DNA of 64,000 nucleotides from contig JAEPOM010000001.1 in the NCBI GenBank assembly GCA_017642885.1, positions 1-64,000 of the forward strand, given 5' to 3'. The DNA comes from Henriciella sp. (GTDB taxonomy: Bacteria; Pseudomonadota; Alphaproteobacteria; Caulobacterales; Hyphomonadaceae). Made by a program: the position numbers and the translations under genes. The notes under the pieces are model-generated. The model was not told the DNA's origin. It saw only the letters and a list, made by a program, of their open reading frames with translations, and did not search any database. Of the stretch, positions 53,507 through 61,788 are shown one piece after another (the first letter of the stretch is position 1; each line of letters opens with the position of its first letter).

Positions 53507-55105
53507 CTAAGCTGTTCGGAAACGCGCCAATTCTTCACCGGTTTTGGCGTCATGCGCATGCACCGTACACACAAGACAACTGTCATAAGAGCGGCAAACA
53601 TGGCCCACCTCGACAGGGTCAGTTGGATCAGCAATTGGCGTTCCAATCAAAGCCTCTTCGATCGGGCCGCGTTCCCCTGCTGTGGAGCGTGGGCCAACAT
53701 TCCAAGTTGTCGGCGCAATGATCTGATAGTTTTTTATTTTACCTTCTTTGATTTCGACCCAATGGCAAAGCGCACCGCGAATAGCCTCTGTTGCACCCCA
53801 ACCGCGACCGTCCTTTTCCGTTGGCTTAATATACCAAGGATCAGTCAATTTGAACTCGCGCAAGCAACGCTCCGCTTCCCGATAAAGCTTGCAAAGCTCA
53901 TGCATGCGGGCAAAGTGACGGAGCAAAGCAGATGGGCCGCCCATCTTGCGGTACATATCCAAAATCAATGGATCGGTATGTTGCCAAGCCTCGCCATGAG
54001 ATCCGCCAGCTACGAGTTGACGGGCAAGTGGTCCAGCTTCCAGACGGCCATTTTCTTCATGGCTCACAGCTGTGCCCCAAGAGTATTTACCGTCAATATC
54101 AATATCGTTTTTCTGGATCGGATTGGTGGTCCTGTCAAATGGATGCACCATATCGCTGCCCTCATCATACCAAGCATGCAAGGTATCTTCGCGGGCAAAT
54201 TTTTGATCCATAATTTTATGGGTATCTGTCGCACCGTCATACACACCAGACTTCATGATAAGGGCAGCATTTCTGCCTTCAATCGTTGGCTTTTGATATT
54301 TGTCTTCGTGCGGAAGATATCCCCAAGTTACAAACTTGTTGTGACCCCGACCGTAATTCTGAAGACCGATGTCCATCCCCATTCGCCAGTAGAGACCTAG
54401 GTCTGAATTGGCATGCTCAGGCTTCTCGTCGAGCCACGCAATGAAGTCATCATAGGATTTGATCTCCTCATAACGCTCCATGGAACACCCGAACCAAAGT
54501 GTTTCGATCCAATTTTTGCGGAAGTGTTCCAGGATCGCGATAGAGCGTGTGACGTCGGTAAGTGTTGGCGCACACATAACCCCGCCCGGAACCATGAATG
54601 AGGAATGCGGCCACTGCCCACCCAAGAGAGCATAGATTTCAACCGGGCGCCCTGAAATGGTGACACCAGCTTCATAAGACGTGCCTGTGAATGGTGAGTA
54701 TCTTTTGACCGCTTCTTCGAAATACTGACTCTTGGAATAATTCTTATTGGTAAAATCAATCATGAAGAGGCCATAGTGATGGCGCGGCAATGATTGCAGC
54801 GATTCAACAATCTGTCCCAGATTACGAGCCAGAATAGCGTTTCGCGGAACCTCTGTTCCCCATGCCGTATCGAGCGCCCACGCTGCGCAGGTCAAATGTG
54901 ACGCGCCGCAAATACCGCAGGCACGTGGTGTGACCACAAGACCCGCTTGGGGATCTTTGTCTTTTAGAATGACCTCAAAGCCGCGGAAAAGCTCCGCATG
55001 CGTCCAAGCATTGGTAACAACGCCGTCTTCAATATCGACGCGAACATCAAGATCGCCTTCAACACGGCCAACGGGTGAAATATCGAGTGTTTGAACTTGT
55101 GACAT
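53507..55105 (-). CDS. hupL: NiFe uptake hydrogenase large subunit (group 2a, cyanobacterial type)
   Basis: This 532-residue catalytic subunit holds the NiFe(CN)2CO site. The N-terminal ligand motif is RACGICGASH (about 62-71) and the C-terminal one is SYDSCLVCTVH, followed by a 16-residue tail that the protease removes. The sequence style throughout (HAELFRGFEVILKDKDP, GLFMIDFTNKNY) matches cyanobacterial HupL and its group 2a relatives. A good AGGAG ribosome site lies upstream; hupS ends 22 bases before. Confidence 0.95.
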   Translation of the reverse strand: MSQVQTLDISPVGRVEGDLDVRVDIEDGVVTNAWTHAELFRGFEVILKDKDPQAGLVVTPRACGICGASHLTCAAWALDTAWGTEVPRNAILARNLGQIVESLQSLPRHHYGLFMIDFTNKNYSKSQYFEEAVKRYSPFTGTSYEAGVTISGRPVEIYALLGGQWPHSSFMVPGGVMCAPTLTDVTRSIAILEHFRKNWIETLWFGCSMERYEEIKSYDDFIAWLDEKPEHANSDLGLYWRMGMDIGLQNYGRGHNKFVTWGYLPHEDKYQKPTIEGRNAALIMKSGVYDGATDTHKIMDQKFAREDTLHAWYDEGSDMVHPFDRTTNPIQKNDIDIDGKYSWGTAVSHEENGRLEAGPLARQLVAGGSHGEAWQHTDPLILDMYRKMGGPSALLRHFARMHELCKLYREAERCLREFKLTDPWYIKPTEKDGRGWGATEAIRGALCHWVEIKEGKIKNYQIIAPTTWNVGPRSTAGERGPIEEALIGTPIADPTDPVEVGHVCRSYDSCLVCTVHAHDAKTGEELARFRTA

Positions 55106-55126
55106 AATAATAACTCCTGATGTCGC

Positions 55127-56092
55127 TTATACGACGAAAATATCTTCTTCAGCCCAAGCTGGTGAAGCTCCCTTCGCGGCGGCCGTTAGCTTCATATAAC
55201 CCTTCTTGTTCACGCCGGTGGGCATGTCCTTTGGTACGCCCATAACCGTTTGTGTCTTGAAGACCGTACCGGGTGCCAAATCGAAGAACGGAAACTCAGG
55301 TTCGGTACAGCCCAGGCACGGCATACCAGCACGTGTCTTGGAAGACTGACGGTTCCAGAGAATTCTATTACATGGACTATGTGTCATCGGTCCCCGACAC
55401 CCAAGATCATAGAATAAGCAACCCTTGCGCTGACCGAAGGCCGTCGTCGAGACCTTGTAAGCAAAGTGCATGTTTCTCGTGCACCCCGTCTGCGTAAAGC
55501 TTGAGAAGAAGGTCTTAGGCCGTTGGAATTCGTCCAAGGTTAAGTCCCCTGCTCGTCCTGATGCAACGGCCACGAGGATTTGTGTAACCCAATCAGGGTG
55601 CGCCGGGCAGCCTGGAATATTGATGACAGGAAGGCCAGCTTTCGAAACGTAATCTTTGCCAAGCAATCCGCCATCATGATCTCTTTTCAAGAATTGAAGC
55701 CCGGTGCTTTCACTTGGGTTTGGCGCCATGGCAGGAATGCCGCCATAAGTCGCGCAATCGCCAATCGCTACAACAAATTGTGCCACGTCGCATAATTCTT
55801 TGACCCAGTCTTTCATTGGGCGACCGCCAAAACGGTTCCAATTGCCAGTACCGTCTGGCGCGTTCACGATTGATCCTTCGAACACAAAGATGTCCAATTG
55901 GATTTCGCCTGAGACACATTTCTTCAAAATGTCCTGAACCTGATCGCCAAGTTCCAGTCCCAATGAGGGTTGCCAAAGAATATTGATGCCAAAGTCTGTA
56001 ACCAAGTCACAGGCGCTCGGCTCCTCAGCATTGAGAAATGACATTGTATTGCCGGAACACGCTCCGCCTTGAAGCCAGAGAAGATTTGCCAT
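55127..56092 (-). CDS. hupS: NiFe uptake hydrogenase small subunit (group 2a, cyanobacterial type)
   Basis: This 321-residue iron-sulfur subunit passes electrons from the NiFe site. There is no twin-arginine signal, so the enzyme stays in the cytoplasm, as in cyanobacteria. The N-terminal cluster motif reads GGACSGNTMS: the usual second Cys of the proximal cluster is Asn. This substitution is known in cyanobacterial HupS. The remaining ligands (GDCATYGG, PGCPAHP, TGCTRN, RKGCLFYDLGCRGP, PCLGCTEP) are intact. It is first in the operon; AAGGGA precedes the ATG. Confidence 0.95.
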   Translation of the reverse strand: MANLLWLQGGACSGNTMSFLNAEEPSACDLVTDFGINILWQPSLGLELGDQVQDILKKCVSGEIQLDIFVFEGSIVNAPDGTGNWNRFGGRPMKDWVKELCDVAQFVVAIGDCATYGGIPAMAPNPSESTGLQFLKRDHDGGLLGKDYVSKAGLPVINIPGCPAHPDWVTQILVAVASGRAGDLTLDEFQRPKTFFSSFTQTGCTRNMHFAYKVSTTAFGQRKGCLFYDLGCRGPMTHSPCNRILWNRQSSKTRAGMPCLGCTEPEFPFFDLAPGTVFKTQTVMGVPKDMPTGVNKKGYMKLTAAAKGASPAWAEEDIFVV

Positions 56093-56319
56093 GATGAGTC
56101 CCTTTTCAGCAAGTTTATCTTGACGAAGATCACGGTCTCCTCGCTGATTGCGCAGTACACTCAGCTATAGATTGCGAACCTCTTGATTCCATATGAGGAA
56201 ACCAGACACGCCTTGTAAAGCCTTATTTTCACGCAATTTTTTTCGATTTAGTGCAAAGAAACTTTCTTTGTCATGGTGCAAATCAAGTTTCAGCGCGTGC
56301 AAAATTGCAAGTCAACAGA
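56093..56319. promoter_or_regulatory. hupS upstream region with a 17-bp palindrome
   Basis: The perfect palindrome CAAAGAAA-C-TTTCTTTG lies at 56254-56270, about 165-180 bases upstream of hupS. It is flanked by TTTGCAC-like words on the minus strand. That is the right distance for an upstream activator site of the NtrC-type regulator encoded next. I searched for a GG-N10-GC sigma54 promoter between it and hupS and found none that is convincing. Confidence 0.45.
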
Positions 56320-56538
56320 CTAGCCGTTCCGGTTTCCGCAGACTGGGCACTCAACCTCAGCCCTTAGGCCATACCAGACCCCCTCGCATGGCGTGCACCA
56401 ATGCCCGACGGCATGACTGGGTTTGTTTGATAGCGCCGACAGTAAAGAGGTATGGCCTAGCTCTTTGGCTGGCTGGTTTCGATTCGAGCCTGGCAATCTT
56501 GAGAATGGAAAACGTGTGACATTCGTCTCTGTTGGCAT
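56320..56538 (-). CDS. Small zinc-ribbon protein between the regulator and hupS
   Basis: The protein has 72 residues. The C-terminal part is WCTPCEGVWYGLRAEVECPVCG, two CxxC pairs 12 residues apart (Cys48, 51, 64, 67 approximately), a treble-clef or zinc-ribbon pattern. The spacing is close to that in the zinc ribbon of HypA, which the local HypA lacks. The N-terminal 45 residues are low complexity. CAGG lies upstream of the ATG. It follows the regulator gene by about 40 bases on the same strand. No family assigned. Confidence 0.5.
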   Translation of the reverse strand: MPTETNVTRFPFSRLPGSNRNQPAKELGHTSLLSALSNKPSHAVGHWCTPCEGVWYGLRAEVECPVCGNRNG

Positions 56539-56577
56539 ATTCGCACCTGTGTCTTGCGGAATCGTCTCGCGATCAAA

Positions 56578-58020
56578 TCAACCTTGGCTCAACTCATAAC
56601 GCTTGATCTTATTTGCAATTCCCACCCGCGATACGCCGAGTTGTTCTGCAGCCCGTTTTTGGTTCCAACGATGACGCTCAAGCGCTTTGGAGACCACATG
56701 CTTTTCTAATTTCTCTACCATTTCCTTGAGAGTTGCGCCATCGACCTCAAAGTCCTCCGTGGTGGATTTATCAATATTGATACTGGCAATGTTTGGAGAA
56801 AGATGCCGGGTGAGGATATAGCTATCCGTGCCTGCGATCGTGACAGCCCTTTGGATCTCCATTTGAAGCTCGCGCACATTTCCAGGATAATTGTGGAGAC
56901 TAAGTCGCTTCAGCGCGTCCATTGCAATGCCCAACAAATGTCGACCAGACACTTCTGACGCACGCTCCAAGAAATGAGTCGAAAGAGCCGGAACATCTTC
57001 TAGGCGCTGCCTTAAAGGTGGGATGTTAAGCTCAATCCCTTTGAGACGATAATATAGATCTCGCCGAAAAGTGCCTTTGACAACCAATTCCTCAAGTGGC
57101 CGATTACTCGCAGCGATGACCCGCACATTGGAATAGAGCGTTTCATCCGACCCGAGCGGCTTGACCTCCCCTTCCTGCAAAAATCGCAGCAAGCTGACCT
57201 GGAACGCAGGAGATACTTCAGAAATTTCATCCAGGAAGACGGTCCCGCCATCAGCAGCGCGGAAAAGGCCCAAACGCGGCGTCAATGCGCCCGAATAGGC
57301 CCCCGCCACATGGCCAAACAATTCAGAATGCAAAACATCATCGGGAAACCCTCCACAATTTTGGACATGCATAGGAGAGTTTTTACGATCAGAATTGTAG
57401 TGCACCGCGCGCGCCATTAGTTCTTTGCCGGTGCCCGTTTCGCCCTGTATCAAGATTGGAATTTCTGTCGCTGCGGCTTGTCGAGCCAAGGCGCACAGCT
57501 CATCCATTTTGGGGCTGACATAGATAAGTTTTTCAAATCTGGACCAAGGGCTCTTTATATCCTCAGATTTTGTTGGCTTGAAGATATGGTCATCTATCGA
57601 CAGTTTTAGCTCTCGAGATAAAAGCCTATGACGACGCGAAAGCTCACTTATCTCAAGCGCGCGTTTGACGACGATCTTGAGTTGTTGTGCCTGAACAGGC
57701 TTTACCAGATACATAAATGTTGCGGCTCGAGATGCCAGATCGACCGCCTCGGCGGATATCTCCCCATCCGTAATCAAGATACGCGCAGTAGCTGGAGCCC
57801 TCACCCTCAAACGCGTTAAAATATTATCAGATGAGTCTTCAAGACTGTCATCGTCACAAATCAATAAATCACACTCAACGTCACTCATTGCGCTTTGTGC
57901 TTCCCGCTCGTTTTCGAACGTAATCAAGCGACAATCATTCTCGGCAACTAAGACTGAATGTGCAGCCTTGGTCAGCTGCTCATCAGACGTCAATAGGATA
58001 ATCGTGTTGTACTGCGACAA
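56578..58020 (-). CDS. NtrC-family response regulator controlling hydrogenase genes (HupR/HoxA-like)
   Basis: The protein has 480 residues. The receiver (1-115) has acidic residues in LLICDDDS and the conserved Lys in VKPVQ. The AAA+ domain (about 160-400) has QGETGTGKELMARAVH, the sigma54-contact loop GAYSGA in place of GAFTGA, and DGGTVFLDEISE. A Fis-type HTH ends the protein (NQKRAAEQLGVSRVGIANKIKRYEL). The start is TTG at 58020, with AAGGAAG upstream. It is expected to be phosphorylated by an unlinked kinase; none is in the window. Confidence 0.85.
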   Translation of the reverse strand: MSQYNTIILLTSDEQLTKAAHSVLVAENDCRLITFENEREAQSAMSDVECDLLICDDDSLEDSSDNILTRLRVRAPATARILITDGEISAEAVDLASRAATFMYLVKPVQAQQLKIVVKRALEISELSRRHRLLSRELKLSIDDHIFKPTKSEDIKSPWSRFEKLIYVSPKMDELCALARQAAATEIPILIQGETGTGKELMARAVHYNSDRKNSPMHVQNCGGFPDDVLHSELFGHVAGAYSGALTPRLGLFRAADGGTVFLDEISEVSPAFQVSLLRFLQEGEVKPLGSDETLYSNVRVIAASNRPLEELVVKGTFRRDLYYRLKGIELNIPPLRQRLEDVPALSTHFLERASEVSGRHLLGIAMDALKRLSLHNYPGNVRELQMEIQRAVTIAGTDSYILTRHLSPNIASINIDKSTTEDFEVDGATLKEMVEKLEKHVVSKALERHRWNQKRAAEQLGVSRVGIANKIKRYELSQG

Positions 58021-58044
58021 ATAAACTTCCTTATCATTGTGCAA

Positions 58045-58439
58045 ACTATGTTTGTATCATTGATTTTACAGCACTCGTCAATGGTGACTGTCCATTCGCG
58101 GCAACGAGAAATGGACATCCGGCGCCGGCACCTCAGGCGGGGATACAACTGGTAAGGTCCAGCTCCGGTTCGCCCGCTAGGCCCTTCAGGATGAGGCCGG
58201 TAACACCCGGTATCACCTTACCTACACTGAGATATCGGACCCGCCACAATAGGTCGTCATTGCGGCTTTTCGATCGCCGGGGGCGCGACCAGCAGACTCG
58301 ACAGCTCCCATACGGAGGCATCGATTATCTGCTCCGTCGCTACAATCACAACAGTGAGCGTTAGTTTGAGTATGTTCCCCTCATTTCGAAGTAGTTCCGA
58401 TTAACACCCGTATACGGCTGATGGGGTATTCGTCCCAAA
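58045..58439. other. Gene-free junction between hydrogenase and copper clusters
   Basis: About 395 bases with no supported gene; short frames here look like fragments of decayed DNA. The end (58404-58433) has CCCGTATACGG and GGGGTAT words, but no symmetric CsoR box. This is a junction between unrelated blocks, and it has the look of recombined sequence. Confidence 0.45.
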
Positions 58440-58715
58440 TTACTTCTTGCGCCCACCAAGTACTGCGACGAGCTCTTCGACTTTCTCACGACGTTCAGCC
58501 ACATCGTCGCTGCTCAGGGCATGGTCGACGCACGTGTCCAGATGATCTTGGAGCGTGAGATTTTCGAGCGCCGACAGAGCGGCCTTGATCGCCTGCAGCT
58601 GCCGCACAACATCGATGCAATAGCGGTTATCATCAATCATCTTCGAGACACCGCGCACCTGACCTTCGATACGAGCAAGGCGTTTGAGCGCGGCCGACTT
58701 TGTTTCTAACTTCAT
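58440..58715 (-). CDS. csoR: CsoR-family copper-sensing repressor
   Basis: This 91-residue all-helical DUF156 protein has Cys33, His58 and Cys62 (RYCIDVV, DHLDTC), matching the Cu(I) ligands Cys36, His61, Cys65 of CsoR at an offset of three. Cu(I) binding would release it from DNA. Two matching boxes are in this window: 59578-59596 (just upstream of its own operon) and 32390-32408 (copA operon). It lies 56 bases after the glutaredoxin-MauE gene. GTATACCCC precedes its start. Confidence 0.92.
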   Translation of the reverse strand: MKLETKSAALKRLARIEGQVRGVSKMIDDNRYCIDVVRQLQAIKAALSALENLTLQDHLDTCVDHALSSDDVAERREKVEELVAVLGGRKK

Positions 58716-58771
58716 TTCGTATACCCCAGCAGCGTATGTCGCCAGACGTGGAAAGCGGCTCGGCTAAACCC

Positions 58772-59563
58772 TCAAAACACGAACGCTTTGAGCGGTATCC
58801 AAATCCCCATCGCCATCATGACTAGGTTCTCTGTCAAAGACACGAAGCCGAGCGGCACATTGGAGTCGCCGCCAACGCACGCGCATTTTAGGTCGCGCTT
58901 GTCGACATAAACAGCCTTGTAAACTGAGATCGCGCCAATCGTACCAATAAACAGCGCGATGGGCGCGCCAATCAAGGCCGCAGCTCCGCCGCCAATCATC
59001 AGGACGCCAGCAACCACCTCGGCGAAGGGATAGACATAACCGTACCCAACCTTGCGCTGCGCCAGGAGGTCATAGTTCAAGAACATGGTTGAGAAGCGCT
59101 CAACGTCCTGAAGCTTCTGAAGCGCCAAAGCCGTCATCGCGAAAGCGGCAAAGAGTTCAACGGTGCGGACCGCGAGCACATCACCAAGCAGTCCCCAAGA
59201 CACAGCGAGAGCCATAAGGGCGCTGATCGCGAAGATCATCAAAACGGGGGTGTACGTCTTTTTGTCACTACTTTTCTCATACGACGTCAAACGCTCGCGC
59301 AACGCTTCGTACCCGCCGATGCGCTCGCCTCCGATAAAGGCTTGCGGCGTCGTTTTGACATCATGCTTTTGTTTGAAAGCATCGGTTTCTTCGCGCGTCG
59401 TTAAATGATGGTCTTCAACGTCAAAGCCCTGTCGCTCGAGCAGCCATTTCGATTTAAGTCCATAAGGGCAGAGATGCTGATCCATCACCATACGATAGAG
59501 CGCCGCCGTTTTCTGCGAGACTTGCGGCGCCTCTGCACCATTGGTCGCGTCTAATGATGACAT
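58772..59563 (-). CDS. Glutaredoxin domain fused to MauE/DoxX-like membrane protein
   Basis: The protein has 263 residues. Residues 20-95 form a glutaredoxin domain with HLCPYGLKSKWLLERQGF and TTPQAFIGGERIGGYEAL. Residues 105-263 form a MauE-like membrane domain with four helices, including FLNYDLLAQRKVGYGYVYPFAE and a CACVGGDSN metal or redox site. Such fusions occur in CsoR operons and are thought to move reducing equivalents for copper or thiol homeostasis. I chose the ATG at 59563, just downstream of the CsoR box. Confidence 0.8.
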   Translation of the reverse strand: MSSLDATNGAEAPQVSQKTAALYRMVMDQHLCPYGLKSKWLLERQGFDVEDHHLTTREETDAFKQKHDVKTTPQAFIGGERIGGYEALRERLTSYEKSSDKKTYTPVLMIFAISALMALAVSWGLLGDVLAVRTVELFAAFAMTALALQKLQDVERFSTMFLNYDLLAQRKVGYGYVYPFAEVVAGVLMIGGGAAALIGAPIALFIGTIGAISVYKAVYVDKRDLKCACVGGDSNVPLGFVSLTENLVMMAMGIWIPLKAFVF

Positions 59564-59577
59564 CCTGAGACTCCAAA

Positions 59578-59596
59578 TATACCCTATGGGGGTATA
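59578..59596 (-). promoter_or_regulatory. CsoR box upstream of the glutaredoxin-MauE/csoR operon
   Basis: TATACCCTATGGGGGTATA is a palindrome with arms TATACCC and GGGTATA. It lies 15-33 bases upstream of the start at 59563, over the expected promoter. It closely resembles the copA box at 32390-32408, so one CsoR probably controls both. Confidence 0.8.
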
Positions 59597-59771
59597 TTGA
59601 TAAGAGCGCACCTTCCGTCAACCGCTCTAAGCGATGAAGATCTGCCCAAGAGGTCAACGGGCTATTCAGCGGGCTACGCCAATCCTGCCGGAATGGGGCA
59701 AATCGAGCCGTATTTGGTCCTATTTTTCGAACCACCTCTATTCACGAAGCAGCAATGGCGTTCTTCGAACC

Positions 59772-60227
59772 TCACTCCTCGACGACTAATCGAACATTCC
59801 CAAGCTCTGTCTCAAACGCGCGGCCATCGCCAGACCAGGTCTCGAAGCCCTCATGTGCTGAGACGTTGTGATAGCCTTGTGCGTCAAGCGCCTTCTTCAC
59901 GAGCGCGGCACGGCTGCCGGTTCGGCAATAGAGTATGATCTCAACATCTGCATCTCTGACTGTATCGGCGACTATGAATTCCGCTTTGCCGCGGGGCAGC
60001 CACTGCGCTCCAGGAATATGCCCCAGCTCGAACTCGGACTCGGTACGAACATCATAGAGGAGCACGTCCGGATTCGCGGCCAAGCGCGCAGCGACGTAGT
60101 CATTATCAACAAATTCAATGCCTGCCTGAGCCGCCTCAACCACATCTTCCATCGTCATCAAATCGTCCGCCTGTGCAGCGAACGGCAACCCAGCACATAA
60201 AACCACAAGGGCCATCATTCTCATCAT
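59772..60227 (-). CDS. Periplasmic rhodanese-like sulfurtransferase (paralogue)
   Basis: The protein has 151 residues. A signal peptide (ending AAQADD) precedes a rhodanese domain with LLYDVRTESEFELGHIPGA and the active loop YCRTGSRAALVKKALDAQGY. It is clearly paralogous to the protein at 24898-25362, with long identical blocks (GSRAALVKKALDAQGY, AHEGFETW). The start at 60227 has GGAG six bases upstream, exactly as in the paralogue. It ends the block of island genes next to the integrase. Confidence 0.85.
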   Translation of the reverse strand: MMRMMALVVLCAGLPFAAQADDLMTMEDVVEAAQAGIEFVDNDYVAARLAANPDVLLYDVRTESEFELGHIPGAQWLPRGKAEFIVADTVRDADVEIILYCRTGSRAALVKKALDAQGYHNVSAHEGFETWSGDGRAFETELGNVRLVVEE

Positions 60228-60241
60228 CAGTATCTCCAATC

Positions 60242-61654
60242 TCAATCACTAAATTTAAGCCCGTCCGGCACCAGATGAGCAATCTTCATCAATTCGTCCC
60301 GCCGGTAGGCCATGGACCCACCGTCTCCATAGGCTGGTCGATCTGTCTTATGCCCCATCAGCGTGCAGCGTAATCCATAATCCAATCCAGCTTCGAGCAT
60401 TCGTTTCTCGAAAGCGTGTCGGAACGAGTAGATTACGTGGTCTGTTGTTGGAAACAGCCCCCTTTGCCGAAACGCCTTCATCAGATTGGCGGATACGAGT
60501 TCGCCGCGATCACGGTAATGCTCGAAACCTTCCGGAGCTGCTCGCATCGCTTCAAGCGCGACGCCGACCAGTGGAATATCGCGTATGGATGTCTCGGTTT
60601 TGATTTCACGGTTCTGCCGAGGGCGGATGCGAATAAAAGGGACGTTGGCTTTTAGCTTTATGTCTTCTGGCAGGAGATTGCAGATTTCACTGGTTCTGCA
60701 ACCTGTTTCGATCAGCACATAAATGATGCACCGTAGCTCCCATCGCAGATCATCAAAGATGCCGGGCGCGAGAATTTTGCTGCGAACCCAGTCATCCTCG
60801 AACGGTGGCACGTCGACCCGAGATTCGCCCTTGAAGAACATTTTCCGAAAAGGATTGAGCCGCTCTTCGTCGCCCTTGTGGGAGAAGTAGGCCTCGTGCA
60901 GCGTTCGCATATTGCCAATATGCCGATTGGCCGTGTTCGGCTTGGCCGGTTTCTCACCTTCCTCGCGTGGGATCATCCGCTCCATCCACCAGTTGCGGTA
61001 AGACAGTGCATCGTCACGTGAGATCGCAGCTATGGGCAGATCGCCGATCACATCAATGAAGTAATTGATTGAGGTCCGCTTGGTCTTTTCCCAGGAGTAT
61101 TTCTGTTTGGGCGACTTGTTGTACTGCTCGTCGAAAGCGATTTCATCGAGATAGAGCTGGAAGGCTTCAGACACGGTTGTCTTGTCGTCTTCAGCGACAG
61201 GTGCAGGCACTGCGCCGAGCAAGGCTTCAGCGTCCTGCATACTTGGTGGGTGCGCTGGAGAGGTGCCCCATTCGAGCAACTGTATGCGTTGCATCAAGTC
61301 AGCCAACTCAGCAGAAGCGCCTAAGGTTTCAGCGGGTGCATAGGCAAACCCTCTCGCCATGGCCCGGGCATTCGCTGACTCGTAGCGTTTTGCTGCCGCG
61401 GCCTTAGCCGTATCATTCGCGCTGTCTCCTTCCACCTCTGCCAAGAGAAGCGAGGTCCAATAAGCATCATCTGCTTCGACGAGTGCGTCACGTCTCATGC
61501 GCGCCACTTTCAAGACTTCAGTATCAAGCCCGACACGCACAAAGGTTCGAGGATCGACATGTTTGAATTTGGCCGGGACCCGCCGATGGTAGTGCCAGCG
61601 TTCGCCTCTAAGAAGCAGGAACTGGTCGGAATGCCTGAGAACTGTCATCCTCAA
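60242..61654 (-). CDS. Tyrosine-type integrase of a tRNA-targeting genomic island
   Basis: This 470-residue protein has an N-terminal arm-binding part, a core-binding SAM-like domain (residues 165-270) and a catalytic domain. The catalytic Arg is in ETGCRTSEICNL, and a His-x-x-Arg box reads SFRHAFEKR, followed by LMGHKTDR. The final Tyr is likely within AYRRDELMK. It is oriented with its start near the tRNA-Asp 3' end (134 bases away), which is typical of islands that integrate there. It looks intact. Confidence 0.9.
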   Translation of the reverse strand: MRMTVLRHSDQFLLLRGERWHYHRRVPAKFKHVDPRTFVRVGLDTEVLKVARMRRDALVEADDAYWTSLLLAEVEGDSANDTAKAAAAKRYESANARAMARGFAYAPAETLGASAELADLMQRIQLLEWGTSPAHPPSMQDAEALLGAVPAPVAEDDKTTVSEAFQLYLDEIAFDEQYNKSPKQKYSWEKTKRTSINYFIDVIGDLPIAAISRDDALSYRNWWMERMIPREEGEKPAKPNTANRHIGNMRTLHEAYFSHKGDEERLNPFRKMFFKGESRVDVPPFEDDWVRSKILAPGIFDDLRWELRCIIYVLIETGCRTSEICNLLPEDIKLKANVPFIRIRPRQNREIKTETSIRDIPLVGVALEAMRAAPEGFEHYRDRGELVSANLMKAFRQRGLFPTTDHVIYSFRHAFEKRMLEAGLDYGLRCTLMGHKTDRPAYGDGGSMAYRRDELMKIAHLVPDGLKFSD

Positions 61655-61788
61655 ACTGTATCACAATTTGGTTCCAATTTGTATCACAATTTGAGTCAAT
61701 AACCGGACTCGAGTGGCGAAAACACGTGATGCACGCAACATTTCTACAATGTTTTCAAGGAGTTAATTGTTTGAAAAAATTGAAGAAA

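Noticed and set aside
56093-56253. Sigma54 (-24/-12) promoter for hupS
   Set aside because: No GG-N10-GC pair with supporting bases found on the minus strand in this stretch.
58133-58321. 62-codon minus-strand frame in the junction before csoR
   Set aside because: Arg/Ser-rich frame with no ribosome site or family signal; looks like chance in recombined DNA.
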